Assembly (NCBI RefSeq): GCF_000758525.1
Contig: NZ_CP009241.1
Location: forward strand, 2,232,001 to 2,296,000
DNA: 64,000 nt
Reading direction: 5' to 3'
Source: Paenibacillus sp. FSL H7-0357
GTDB lineage: Bacteria; Bacillota; Bacilli; Paenibacillales; Paenibacillaceae
The stretch's first letter is position 1, and every line of letters begins with the position of its first letter. The translations under genes and the position numbers were made by a program. The notes beneath the pieces are model-generated. The model had not been told where the DNA came from and made no database searches. It saw nothing but the letters and a program-made list of their open reading frames with translations. This document shows, piece by piece, positions 1 to 7,356 of the stretch.

Positions 1-822
1 ACTGCTGAGAAGATTGCCGCCGAGGCCGGATATTCGCTATATCATTTTAGCCGGGTATTCAGTCTGTGCAAGGAGATGTCTGTAATGGAATATGTACGGA
101 GCCGGAAGCTGTCACTGGCAGCGGTCGAATTGTTCAGCGGACGGAGAATTATTGATATTGCGCTGGAGTATGGCTTTGAGACGCCAGGCGGATTTACCAA
201 GGCGTTTCGCAAGGCCTATGGCTATAGCCCATCGCAGTATGCGTCCCGTATGGACGGTTATCTTCAGGGCGGTTCTGTTGTCAAAATCGGAGGTTATTTA
301 ATGAATCCAGTTATTATGCATAAACCGGCCTTTAAGGTCGCTGGTTACGGTATTGAAACCAATGTGGCCGAAGGCAATTATACCAAGGATATCGCTTCTT
401 TCTGGAGCCATTATGATGGAGAGAACCTGGAATCAAAGATGTATGAAATTCTCGCACCCCCAAGGCACGGAGAAGTCGGCTTATGTGTTCCGGCCGCTGA
501 GAGCGGAAACGCCACTTATCTGCTTGGCGTGATCGTTGACGATTTTAGCCAGGTGACCGATGAGATGCTGACAGTTGAGGTGCCTGAGGCAGACTATGCG
601 GTATTCACCACACCACCCGTAGATACTTCGGTAGAGAAGGATCAGGGGGATTTTGTTCAGGTGATTAAGAGCACCTGGAAGTATATTTTTGAGGAATGGT
701 TCAAGGGCAGCGGGTATGTCTATGACGAAGGCAAGCTAGATTACGAGTTCTACGACGAACGCTGCCATTCCAGGGTGGATACGGTGATGGAGATTTATGT
801 TCCGGTGAGGGTGCGACTTTAA
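1..822 (+). CDS. AraC-family regulator with GyrI-like effector domain, 5' truncated
   Basis: The reading frame is already open at base 1 (TAEKIAAEAGYSLYHFSRVF...), so the gene starts before the window; the ATG at 76 is internal, because the bases before it encode the first helix-turn-helix. The visible part holds an AraC/XylS DNA-binding domain (two HTH units; the second ends in the family pattern GFETPGGFTKAFRKAYGYSP), then a linker and, from about codon 100, a GyrI-like small-molecule-binding domain. This is the same architecture as the gene at 13260-14129, so the two are probably paralogues. As for other AraC/GyrI-like fusions, a ligand-responsive transcription activator is expected; the target is unknown. 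It runs convergently towards spoVR, with a repeat element between their 3' ends. Confidence 0.9.
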   Translation, partial: TAEKIAAEAGYSLYHFSRVFSLCKEMSVMEYVRSRKLSLAAVELFSGRRIIDIALEYGFETPGGFTKAFRKAYGYSPSQYASRMDGYLQGGSVVKIGGYLMNPVIMHKPAFKVAGYGIETNVAEGNYTKDIASFWSHYDGENLESKMYEILAPPRHGEVGLCVPAAESGNATYLLGVIVDDFSQVTDEMLTVEVPEADYAVFTTPPVDTSVEKDQGDFVQVIKSTWKYIFEEWFKGSGYVYDEGKLDYEFYDERCHSRVDTVMEIYVPVRVRL

Positions 823-862
823 CATTTGAAAGATGGGCAAAGGCTGCCGGTGAATGAGCTTC

Positions 863-996
863 ACTGCGCGAATATTTGGACTTCCGGCCGCTGTTAAGGT
901 TGGATTTCTTGATTTGAGCCGCTGTGCAGCGGTGGAAATCCAACCTTAAAGGCGGACGCTATCGCTCCTGCAGTTCCAAAATTCTCTCCGTTACGC
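863..996 (-). repeat. Covarying hairpin repeat, copy A
   Basis: Read on the minus strand, this carries the family flanks GGAACTGCAGGAGC, TAGCGTCCGCCTTTAA and, after the hairpin, TTAACAGCGGCCGGAAGTCC. The main stem is a perfect 15-bp inverted repeat (894-908 with 935-949), enclosing a second hairpin (919-924 with 927-932, CCGCTG/CAGCGG). Copies B (4149-4286), C (16002-16138) and the divergent D (18634-18714) share the flanks but have different, still self-complementary stems. It lies between the convergent ends of the AraC gene and spoVR. Confidence 0.8.
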
Positions 997-1029
997 TCAC
1001 CTCCACAGCCTTTGCCTGTTTTCCTATTG

Positions 1030-1057
1030 TTAAGGTCGCTGTGGGTAGCGACCTTAA
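1030..1057. repeat. Perfect 11-bp hairpin beside repeat copy A
   Basis: TTAAGGTCGCT (1030-1040) and AGCGACCTTAA (1047-1057) form a perfect inverted repeat with a 6-base loop, just past the stop of spoVR (1088). There is no clear T-run, so a factor-independent terminator is only possible. The TTAAGGT/ACCTTAA stem base and a following AACA resemble the main stem of copy A on the minus strand, so it may be a second, partial member of that family. Confidence 0.5.
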
Positions 1058-1087
1058 GAAAAGCCCGCTCGCACAAAATATGTGCTA

Positions 1088-2482
1088 CTACACAAACTTG
1101 CGCTGCACCTTTTTACCGTCATAGGTAAAAAGGGCTTTTTTGTCTTCTACCACGGTTTGGAGGTGCACCGTCCGGCCCCAGAGGGCATAGATATGCGGGA
1201 GCGTGCGTTCCAGATATTTCAGGTCAAGCTCAATACTCTCGTAGCGGTGGGCGATCAGCAGTTCACCATTGCGCTCGTAATCGGCATCCTGAACAACAAG
1301 GTAGGGAGAACCGCCGTTGACCCGGGCAAGCACAAGCTGGTCGCGTACATTTTCCCAGGCCTTGTCGGTGATTTTCCATTCCGGGCCTTTTTTCTCAAAG
1401 ACATAGAGGTCGAGGTCATTAACCAGCTCTTTGGACAGGTAGCTGCGGATAAACGAAATGTCCGAATCCAGTTCACGTACCTCAAACATTTTGTCACGGT
1501 CCCAGCGGCGTTCGATGTCTTCAAAGATTTTGAGCCCCAGATAGTAAGGGTTCAGGCTCTGGCGCGAAGGCTGCACGACTGAGGAATTGAGCTTCGAGTA
1601 TTCAATTGTCTCCTCAGGAGTCAGGTCCAGCTCGCGCATGATCCGCTGATGCCAATAGGAGGCCCAGCCTTCGTTCATGATCTTGGTCTCCATCTGCGGC
1701 CAGAAATAGAGCATTTCGTCACGCAGCATCGTCATAATGTCGCGCTGCCAGTCCTCCAGCACGGTCGAATACTGCTGGATGAACCAGACGATATCCTTCT
1801 CCGGCTCAGGCGGGAAGGCCCGTTTTCCTGCGGTTTCCGCTGCCTGCGGCTCTGCTGAAGCCGTATCCAGATTCCATAGCTCACTATAAGGACTTGGCGC
1901 AGCGGTACCGCCGGCTGGGGCATCCTTGCGTTCCTTCATCTTGGCTTCCAGCAGATGGGTTTTGCCCAGCTTGCGCGGCTGGATCAGACTGGGGTCAATA
2001 TGCTCCTGTATTGCCAGCACAGAGTCGATGAAGCTCTCCACAGCATCCGTTCCGTAGGTCACCGAGTAGCCGGCAATCCGGTCGGCTGTGGCTGACATAC
2101 TCTCGACCATATCCCGGTTGGACATGGAGAAGCGCATGTTGTTCTTGAAGAAATCGCAATGCGCCAGCACATGCGCGACAATCAGCTTGTTCTGGATCAG
2201 CGAGTTTCCGTCCAGCAGGAAGGCATAACAGGGATTGGAGTTAATGACGAGCTCATAGATTTTGCTTAGTCCGAAATCGTATTGCGATTTCATTTTGTGA
2301 AATGTTTTTCCGAAGCTCCAGTGTCCAAATCGGGTAGGCATTCCATAGGCTCCGAACGTGTAAATAATATCGGCAGGACATATTTCATAACGCATCGGGT
2401 AAAAATCCAGCCCAAATCCGGTCGCAATCTCCGTGATCTCGGCAATCGCCCGCTCCAGCGCTTTAATCTCATCCCCGGGCAT
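1088..2482 (-). CDS. spoVR: SpoVR family sporulation protein
   Basis: This is a 464-residue protein, close to the length of Bacillus subtilis SpoVR (468 aa), which takes part in spore cortex formation. The N-terminal stretch [54 protein letters not shown] and [12 protein letters not shown] is typical of the family. I start at the ATG at 2482 because GGAAGGAG stands ten bases upstream and the protein then begins like its relatives; the open frame runs on to 2638, but those 52 residues look non-coding. The family's enzymatic activity is not established. The gene stands alone; a convergent AraC gene and a repeat element follow it. It supports a spore-forming host. Confidence 0.93.
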   Translation of the reverse strand: MPGDEIKALERAIAEITEIATGFGLDFYPMRYEICPADIIYTFGAYGMPTRFGHWSFGKTFHKMKSQYDFGLSKIYELVINSNPCYAFLLDGNSLIQNKLIVAHVLAHCDFFKNNMRFSMSNRDMVESMSATADRIAGYSVTYGTDAVESFIDSVLAIQEHIDPSLIQPRKLGKTHLLEAKMKERKDAPAGGTAAPSPYSELWNLDTASAEPQAAETAGKRAFPPEPEKDIVWFIQQYSTVLEDWQRDIMTMLRDEMLYFWPQMETKIMNEGWASYWHQRIMRELDLTPEETIEYSKLNSSVVQPSRQSLNPYYLGLKIFEDIERRWDRDKMFEVRELDSDISFIRSYLSKELVNDLDLYVFEKKGPEWKITDKAWENVRDQLVLARVNGGSPYLVVQDADYERNGELLIAHRYESIELDLKYLERTLPHIYALWGRTVHLQTVVEDKKALFTYDGKKVQRKFV

Positions 2483-2665
2483 GAATCCATCGCTCCTTCC
2501 AGCTTGCTGTGTTTGCTGCAACCTATTCCGGCTAGACCGCAGAGGTTCCGTTAGATCGGTACTGTTCTTCTTAATGTATATGGGAGGAGGGGAGGGAGTA
2601 TGATGCCGTGAATCGGGAGTTGGATAAATAGACTTCATGTAAATTGGAGTATGTAATCGAAGAGT

Positions 2666-2712
2666 TAAAAAAATAGCTTAACAATAAACAGTCAGTTTAT
2701 TGTTAAGCTATT
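2666..2712 (-). terminator. Terminator of the toxin-antitoxin-like pair
   Basis: A perfect 18-bp inverted repeat (2672-2689 with 2695-2712, 5-base loop) is followed on the minus strand by a run of T. It overlaps the last codons of the gene ending at 2708, so that mRNA ends right after its stop codon. Confidence 0.9.
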
Positions 2713-3031
2713 CTTCATCAGGGTCAATTCCCCAAAATATATAATGAGACAGTCCAGTATTTGCAAAGTAACAAGCATCTACATACACTTCCCGAAGATC
2801 CTCGTCAATCCTGTAAATAATAATCACATTGCCGATTAACACCCAAAAGTATTCATTAAACTCAAAGCCAGGGAAGTCAGAAACTCCATCAGCTTTATAC
2901 TTGGGTTCATCGGCCAATACAGATTTTGAACGTCTAAAGACATTCATGGAATCTACTTTAAATTCCTTCATTCGGGCAAGAGCTACCCGAGCGTAAGTGG
3001 TCCAGAGAACCTTGAATCGGTCAGATTTCAT
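2708..3031 (-). CDS. Small protein, possible RelE/ParE-like toxin
   Basis: A 107-residue soluble protein (MKSDRFKVLWTTYARVALAR...). Its second half (VLIGNVIIIYRIDEDLREVYVDACYF) has the alternating beta-strand look of RelE/ParE ribonuclease-type toxins, but I see no diagnostic catalytic set, so the assignment rests mainly on layout. Its ATG overlaps the stop of the upstream small gene by four bases (ATGA, 3028-3031), which implies translational coupling, and the pair ends in a strong terminator. Order (acidic partner first, basic partner second), sizes and coupling fit a type II toxin-antitoxin module. It could instead be two hypothetical proteins of unknown function. Confidence 0.6.
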   Translation of the reverse strand: MKSDRFKVLWTTYARVALARMKEFKVDSMNVFRRSKSVLADEPKYKADGVSDFPGFEFNEYFWVLIGNVIIIYRIDEDLREVYVDACYFANTGLSHYIFWGIDPDEE

Positions 3032-3324
3032 TCTTGGGCCTCTTTCAGTAATTGTGTAAACTCCTCTTCGCTATCACTGTATGTGGAAACTCCATCCTTG
3101 CGATCCTTCTGAGCTTGTTGCAGTTGGGACAAAACCCCTTCATCTTTAAAAATGACCGAAGTCATTCGCTTCTTCTGTTCCTCTGTAAATATAGGCTGTT
3201 CATCTTTCCTTTGCAGCGTAACGTTGAATCCAAAGTTTTCTTCGATTAGCTGGACCAAATCTTTAAGGTCAACGTAAGATTTTCCCTGAAAGCTCTGTTC
3301 TAATTGTTCCTTGGAAATGGACAT
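3028..3324 (-). CDS. Small acidic protein, possible antitoxin
   Basis: A 98-residue charged, probably helical protein (MSISKEQLEQSFQGKSYVDL...EEEFTQLLKEAQE). I recognise no named domain. I chose the ATG at 3324; a GTG nine bases earlier (3333) is possible, but it leaves AAAGG too close to it. It is the first gene of a two-gene unit with a four-base overlap to the next gene, and a TATAAT-containing promoter lies directly upstream. In antitoxins the C-terminal half usually binds the toxin and the N-terminal half binds DNA; neither can be proved here. An inverted repeat upstream (3367-3386) could be an autoregulatory operator. Confidence 0.6.
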   Translation of the reverse strand: MSISKEQLEQSFQGKSYVDLKDLVQLIEENFGFNVTLQRKDEQPIFTEEQKKRMTSVIFKDEGVLSQLQQAQKDRKDGVSTYSDSEEEFTQLLKEAQE

Positions 3325-3345
3325 TCTGCTCACCGCCTTTGTGTA

Positions 3346-3386
3346 ATTATATCACAAACCAATAGCAATCTTATTGTGTTAAGATT
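3346..3386 (-). promoter_or_regulatory. Promoter and possible operator of the antitoxin-like gene
   Basis: On the minus strand a perfect TATAAT (3351-3346) is preceded by TGA, giving an extended -10 box (TGnTATAAT); no good -35 is seen. Just upstream AATCTTA (3367-3373) and TAAGATT (3380-3386) form an inverted repeat with six bases between, placed where a repressor could block polymerase. The predicted transcript start lies only about 15 bases before the ATG. Confidence 0.5.
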
Positions 3387-3441
3387 ACATTTATTAACAC
3401 ATGAATATCATGATTTTCTAGATCTAAAGGGGCCAATCTGT

Positions 3442-3647
3442 ATGAGCCAACACTGTTATGACTTACATGGGACCGTCAATAAAATGACTCGGCATCATTT
3501 TCCCTTCGAGGACGACCTGATCCCCAGAAATAGGGTCTATTTGCTCTTTGAAACGGGGGAATACGGCATGAGGCAGATCGGATCGTTCGAGTTGGTACCC
3601 ACATAGGCCCTAATCTACTTAGGTCGCACTTTTATGTAAATAATGTA
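3442..3647 (+). pseudogene. Frameshifted and truncated GIY-YIG nuclease-family remnant
   Basis: The frame from ATG 3442 (AAGGGG ten bases upstream) reads MSQHCYDLHGTVNKMTRHHF, then PFEDDLIPRNRVYLLFETGEYG, and stops at 3606. The -1 frame from 3567 continues the same family: HEADRIVRVGTHIGPNLLRS then HF. Together they match the N-terminal half of GIY-YIG domain proteins of the type (G)IYILFE...GDRIVRVGTHTG...LRSRL. One missing base near 3565-3567 therefore breaks the gene, and the homology ends soon after 3640, well before a full domain. I call it a decayed gene; the 54-residue product of the intact first frame may still be made. Confidence 0.7.
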
Positions 3648-3664
3648 AGGGGATTATTTCTTGA

Positions 3665-3928
3665 TTATAGCAAACAAAGTTCTTTAACATATGCAAGTAA
3701 GCCACGAAGTGTACGAATCTCAACCTTCAGTTCTTCGTTTGCAGTATGAGACACGATCATGCCATCCTTAGATTGAAGCAGTTCTTTGGTCGCTTCTTTC
3801 GGGTCTTGAATGGCACGAATCAGCGCGACTTCTTCAACAAACTTGGTGCTACCTTCGGTATGAGATGCAAGGATTTGCAGCTTGACGTATTGATCGGGAT
3901 AAATCTTACGAACTTCTTCCCATTGCAT
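3665..3928 (-). CDS. Conserved hypothetical protein (87 aa)
   Basis: Starts MQWEEVRKIYPDQYVKLQIL and contains EEVALIRAIQDPKEATKELL. I have seen this kind of small protein in Bacillota, often beside aspartyl-protease-like genes, but no function is known to me. GGAGG lies eight bases before the ATG at 3928, which decides this start over the GTG at 3937 that overlaps the ribosome site. No signal peptide or membrane segment. The C-terminus (RGLLAYVKELCLL) may be altered relative to relatives. It stands alone next to a decayed gene. Confidence 0.6.
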   Translation of the reverse strand: MQWEEVRKIYPDQYVKLQILASHTEGSTKFVEEVALIRAIQDPKEATKELLQSKDGMIVSHTANEELKVEIRTLRGLLAYVKELCLL

Positions 3929-3984
3929 TGCTGGCACCTCCAGTTAGGTTGTCCTTTAATTGTAGCAGATAATGGGCAATTAAA

Positions 3985-4024
3985 AAGCTCTCCATAAACG
4001 ATGCATTTCGTTCGTGGAGAGCTT
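3985..4024. terminator. Long hairpin, probable terminator
   Basis: Bases 3985-4001 and 4008-4024 form a 17-bp stem with two imperfect positions and a 6-base loop. A run of A on its left becomes a T-run on the minus strand, so it would stop transcripts coming from the glycosyltransferase operon that ends at 4365. Bases 4025-4148 hold no gene that I can see. Confidence 0.6.
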
Positions 4025-4148
4025 ATTTGAATACCCGACGATATGACTCGCAGACTTTGGGCTTGAAATTGAACTTGAGCTCTGAACTTTGAGCTTGAAC
4101 TTGAATTTTGATTTTGATTTAGATCTGAAACCCGACCAAAAGGGAAAG

Positions 4149-4286
4149 TGACGGAGGGGAAGTTTGGAACTGGAGGAGCGAACGCGTCCGCCTTTATGGA
4201 CCAATTTCTACCGCGATCAGCGGTTTGTAATCAGGAAATTGGTCCATAACAGCGGCCGGAAGTCCAAACATTCCCCGCAGTCACGG
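4149..4286 (+). repeat. Covarying hairpin repeat, copy B
   Basis: Starts TGACGGAGGGGAAGTTTGG, then AACTGGAGGAGC, GCGTCCGCCTTTATGG, hairpin, CATAACAGCGGCCGGAAG and CCAAACATTCCCC. The main stem is a perfect 14-bp inverted repeat (4195-4208 with 4235-4248) that differs from copies A and C on both arms. The loop holds a second short hairpin (ACCGC...GCGGT, 4210-4224). Outer flanks GGGGAA-GTTTGGA and TCCAAACATTCCCC are also roughly complementary, so the whole unit is a nested palindrome. Any open frame across it is spurious. Confidence 0.85.
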
Positions 4287-4364
4287 CCGAACCCGAAAGG
4301 TATAGCCTTACATTCTTACAGTCTTATAGCCTTTAAGCCTCACAGCCTCTTAATGCTTCCTACC

Positions 4365-5378
4365 TCAGTACACAAACCTCCTCTGCGCCCAGTAGCTGAA
4401 CAGGAAGATCGAAACCTCGGTCAACAGCTTGGCGGCGACAAGCGGGATGATCAGCTTTTCATTGTAGAAATAGAGCAGCCCGTAATTGAACAGCAGCACG
4501 AGAATGACCAGCGCGAAGTATTTGGGCAGCGATTCCTGGAGCCTGGACGCCTTTCCGCCGGTGAACACATATTTCCGGTTCATGGAATAGTTGAAGATGG
4601 AGCTGCACAATCTCGCGGCGGCGACTGACAGGAACAGGTTGTGGCTGAGACTCTGGAACAGGAACAACAGCGTAAAGTCGAGCAGGGCCGACAGCAGCGA
4701 TGAAGTGCTGAACATTAGGATCGGCAGATAAATCCGGAAGGAATCCACCAGAGGCCGGAAATGGGACGATTTATTATCTTCCAGATACACGGTATCAATA
4801 TATTTCTCGGTAAGGGTATACCCCTCTCTATGGGCAGTCAGCAGCATGTTCATTTCATACTCAAACCGTTCCCCGGGAATCTGGCACAGCCAGTCAAGCA
4901 TCGGGAAGGAGAAGCCGCGCAGGCCGGTTTGTGTATCATAGATTTTGGTGCCTGTAGTGAGGGAAAAGACTGCCCGTGTCACCGAGTTGCCGAAACGGCT
5001 GCGAAGGGGAATGGTCCCGCTGAACCGGCGGCTGCCCAGCACAATTCCGGGAGTGGTCTGGTTCTGGAGCACCTCGACAATCCGCTTAATGTCATGAGGC
5101 AGATGCTGGCCGTCACTATCCGCGCAGACTACATAGCCGGACAGTCCGGTCTCCTGGATATACCGGAAGCCTGTCTTCAGAGCGCGTCCTTTTCCCAGGT
5201 TGGCCTCATGCGTCAGGACAGTGCAGCCGAAGGCTTCGGCCATGTCGAAGATTCCGCGGTAAGCCGGGCCGCTTCCGTCATCTACAAGGATGATCGCTCC
5301 AAGCTGATACTCTTGCAGCTGCACAATTAATTCCAGCAGTCGTTTATCTGGCTCATAGGCCGGAATAAGGATCGTCAT
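4365..5378 (-). CDS. GT2 glycosyltransferase fused to GtrA-like membrane domain
   Basis: Residues 1 to about 210 are a family 2 glycosyltransferase of the dolichyl-phosphate-sugar-synthase type: IILVDDGSG near 29-37, the metal-binding CADSDGQH (DSD at 87-89), and TGLRGFSFPML. From about 220 to 337 follow four hydrophobic segments of a GtrA-like domain (SSIFNYSMNRKYVF is typical). Such fusions are thought to make and flip a lipid-phosphate-linked sugar for cell-wall or exopolysaccharide decoration. Its ATG overlaps the stop of the upstream gene by four bases (5375-5378), so the two are coupled. The product, 337 aa, sits in the membrane with the catalytic domain in the cytoplasm. Confidence 0.88.
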   Translation of the reverse strand: MTILIPAYEPDKRLLELIVQLQEYQLGAIILVDDGSGPAYRGIFDMAEAFGCTVLTHEANLGKGRALKTGFRYIQETGLSGYVVCADSDGQHLPHDIKRIVEVLQNQTTPGIVLGSRRFSGTIPLRSRFGNSVTRAVFSLTTGTKIYDTQTGLRGFSFPMLDWLCQIPGERFEYEMNMLLTAHREGYTLTEKYIDTVYLEDNKSSHFRPLVDSFRIYLPILMFSTSSLLSALLDFTLLFLFQSLSHNLFLSVAAARLCSSIFNYSMNRKYVFTGGKASRLQESLPKYFALVILVLLFNYGLLYFYNEKLIIPLVAAKLLTEVSIFLFSYWAQRRFVY

Positions 5379-6346
5379 GAGGTTACTCCCTCCTTGATAT
5401 AAAGAATGTCGCTGACGCCGCGTTCCTGATTTTTGCCCAGCGGATTATTCACAACCCGTCCCATGAAATACATTGTGGATGAACCGCCGCCGTCCAGATT
5501 GTAGGCTTCGGTGGCTCCGAGATCCGACATCACAGCAGCAAGCTCGGCGAGGGTCATGCCCCGGCTGTAGCCTTCGCTGCGCCCGTCCACAACAACGAAC
5601 ACATAATGGTTTGGTGCGATCATGCCAATCGCGGTCCGGGGATTCGCATTCTGGATGGAACGGTTGCCGAAATTTCTGTCGATTTTGACACTGCTGAAAT
5701 CACTGACGATGTTGCCGTCCTGAATCAGAATCGGCCCGAAGGAGAGGGTATTGGTGGCTCCCTGGGCCAGCAGATCGGACGAAGAAATTTCTTCCTCGTC
5801 ATACGTCTTCATGGTCCCGTCATCGAACAGCGCCATCGCATCCCGCACGGGATCATCCCGGTACACTGTTCCATTGCGGATAATGACCCCATCCTCGCGG
5901 AAGCCATAGTAATCGCCGTTGATTGCAAAGACCGCGTTGTTGCTGGAGGCAATCTCTGAGGTGTCCTCTATGATGTTCGTGCCAAAGCTGCTTTCGGCAA
6001 AAGCAGAGCGCAGGCTGCTTGCCTCCTTAAGCACGACATCAGCGACAAAATAAGTGATCTGGTCTGAACCGGACCCGGTCTGTACCTGGTCGATCTGGAT
6101 CTGGATATCGTCACTGGAATAACTCCAGTCGTCGGAAGTCGCGTTAACCTCGGCTGCAACTGTGGCTGCTGCTGTGCTTACGCCGGCTGTGGCTGTGTCA
6201 TCCGCTACGACGACTTCGACATGTTCGATCAAGTAACGGTCTGCCAGGCTATAGATCACCGTGCCGAGACTCAGGAGGACCACGATCATCACGATCAGAA
6301 GTTTGCGTTTGAAACTCCAGGGTTGTTTTTTTCTTATGTTCATCAT
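5375..6346 (-). CDS. Phosphodiester glycosidase (NAGPA) family exported protein
   Basis: A 323-residue protein with a basic start and one membrane anchor (about residues 15-35, LLIVMIVVLLSLGTVIYSLA); the rest is outside the cell. NNAVFAINGDYYGFRED and AYNLDGGGSSTMYFMGRVV are hallmarks of the phosphodiester glycosidase domain (formerly DUF2233), related to the uncovering enzyme of mammals and found in many bacterial exopolysaccharide proteins. GAGGTGATGG precedes the ATG. It is the first gene of a two-gene operon with the GT2-GtrA gene, suggesting joint work on a surface glycopolymer. The low-complexity stretch around residues 45-65 (Ala/Thr/Val) looks like a linker. Confidence 0.85.
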   Translation of the reverse strand: MMNIRKKQPWSFKRKLLIVMIVVLLSLGTVIYSLADRYLIEHVEVVVADDTATAGVSTAAATVAAEVNATSDDWSYSSDDIQIQIDQVQTGSGSDQITYFVADVVLKEASSLRSAFAESSFGTNIIEDTSEIASSNNAVFAINGDYYGFREDGVIIRNGTVYRDDPVRDAMALFDDGTMKTYDEEEISSSDLLAQGATNTLSFGPILIQDGNIVSDFSSVKIDRNFGNRSIQNANPRTAIGMIAPNHYVFVVVDGRSEGYSRGMTLAELAAVMSDLGATEAYNLDGGGSSTMYFMGRVVNNPLGKNQERGVSDILYIKEGVTS

Positions 6347-6432
6347 TGAACCATCACCTCATCATGTAAGTTGTTAAGGTCATCATACCGGGGCTACCTT
6401 TAGTGAAACTGAAATAGTAACCGCACCGGACA

Positions 6433-6449
6433 ATTGGTATACTTTAACA
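6433..6449 (+). promoter_or_regulatory. Promoter-like motif, upstream copy
   Basis: ATTGGTATACTTTAACA includes the extended -10 form TGGTATACT. An almost identical 17-mer recurs at 6575-6591 with one base changed. From this copy a transcript would include the nine-codon leader frame at 6492. It may equally be a repeated regulator-binding site. Confidence 0.45.
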
Positions 6450-6491
6450 GAGATCCGGCCATTTCCAGCAATGATAAGGAGGGTAAAGGCT

Positions 6492-6521
6492 ATGAATCCA
6501 GTCCGTTGCGGTTATAAATAA
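6492..6521 (+). CDS. Possible 9-aa leader peptide
   Basis: ATG-AAT-CCA-GTC-CGT-TGC-GGT-TAT-AAA-TAA encodes MNPVRCGYK. An excellent ribosome site (AAGGAGGG) stands eight bases upstream, better than that of most genes here. The end of the frame (GCGGTT, 6508-6513) can pair with AACCGC (6541-6546), so translation could influence RNA folding before the response regulator. I infer a leader or attenuator role; it could also be chance. Confidence 0.4.
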   Translation: MNPVRCGYK

Positions 6522-6574
6522 ACGATGATGCGATTGAGGGAACCGCTGATTTTAGCTTTTGTATCAAGGAATCT

Positions 6575-6591
6575 ATTGCTATACTTTAACA
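6575..6591 (+). promoter_or_regulatory. Promoter-like motif, downstream copy
   Basis: ATTGCTATACTTTAACA includes TGCTATACT (extended -10) and lies 37 bases before the response-regulator start codon. It would give a short transcript that skips the leader peptide. It shares 16 of 17 bases with 6433-6449. Confidence 0.5.
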
Positions 6592-6627
6592 ACAAGACGG
6601 TTATTAGAGCTGCTGGGAGGTTCAGTC

Positions 6628-7356
6628 ATGACGCATCGTATACTGCTGGTTGAGGACGATGAAGATATTAGTAGAATGGTATTTTCTTATTTGGTAAAAG
6701 AGGGCTATGAGGTGGAGACTGCATTTGATGGTGAGGCAGCGGAAAAGCTTTTTCATCGCGGCGGCGCCTATGATCTGGTTCTGCTGGATCTGATGCTTCC
6801 GAAACGAAGCGGCAACGATGTGCTGCAGACGATTCGCCGGGACAGTCTGGTGCCTGTGCTGATCATGTCGGCTAAGGACAGTGATGTGGACAAGGCGCTG
6901 GGCCTTGGCTTCGGCGCGGATGATTATATTACGAAGCCGTTCTCGATGATCGAGCTGGCGGCACGGGTGAAGGCGGCGATCCGGCGGGCAGGATATGCCG
7001 CTGCTGGAAGTCCTGTTCAGGAAACAGCTGCCGTTCAGGAGCGCGCCAACACGATAGCACTGCGTGGACTCACCGTCGATCTCGATAATTTCTCGGCGCT
7101 GAAGAACGGGGAAGAGGTCAAGCTTACGGCCAAGGAGTTCCAGATTCTTAAGCTGTTCGTGAGCAGCCCCGGCCGGGTGTACACCAAAGCGCAGATTTAC
7201 AGCGTCGTCTGGGAAGACGATTATTACGGGGATGAGAATGTCATTAATGTACATATGCGCAGACTGCGTGAAAAAATTGAAGATGACCCGTCAAAGCCGG
7301 AATACATCAAAACGTTATGGGGCATTGGCTACAAGCTGGGGGATGTGCTGGAATGA
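6628..7356 (+). CDS. OmpR/PhoB-type response regulator
   Basis: Receiver domain at residues 2-120 with acidic pair D10/D11, phospho-acceptor D54 in LVLLDLMLP, and K103 in ITKPFS; a winged-helix DNA-binding domain fills the last ~100 residues (ending MRRLREKIEDDPSKPEYIKT). GGGAGG seven bases before the ATG at 6628 decides the start; the frame is open from further upstream. 242 aa is the usual length. The stop overlaps the histidine kinase start (ATGA). Kinase plus ABC exporter downstream resemble modules of Bacillota that detect and expel peptide antibiotics, so that is the likely role. Confidence 0.93.
   Translation: MTHRILLVEDDEDISRMVFSYLVKEGYEVETAFDGEAAEKLFHRGGAYDLVLLDLMLPKRSGNDVLQTIRRDSLVPVLIMSAKDSDVDKALGLGFGADDYITKPFSMIELAARVKAAIRRAGYAAAGSPVQETAAVQERANTIALRGLTVDLDNFSALKNGEEVKLTAKEFQILKLFVSSPGRVYTKAQIYSVVWEDDYYGDENVINVHMRRLREKIEDDPSKPEYIKTLWGIGYKLGDVLE

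Noticed and set aside
4164..4628. 154-codon + strand frame starting in repeat B
   Set aside because: It starts inside a palindromic repeat, has no real ribosome site and runs antisense to the glycosyltransferase gene.
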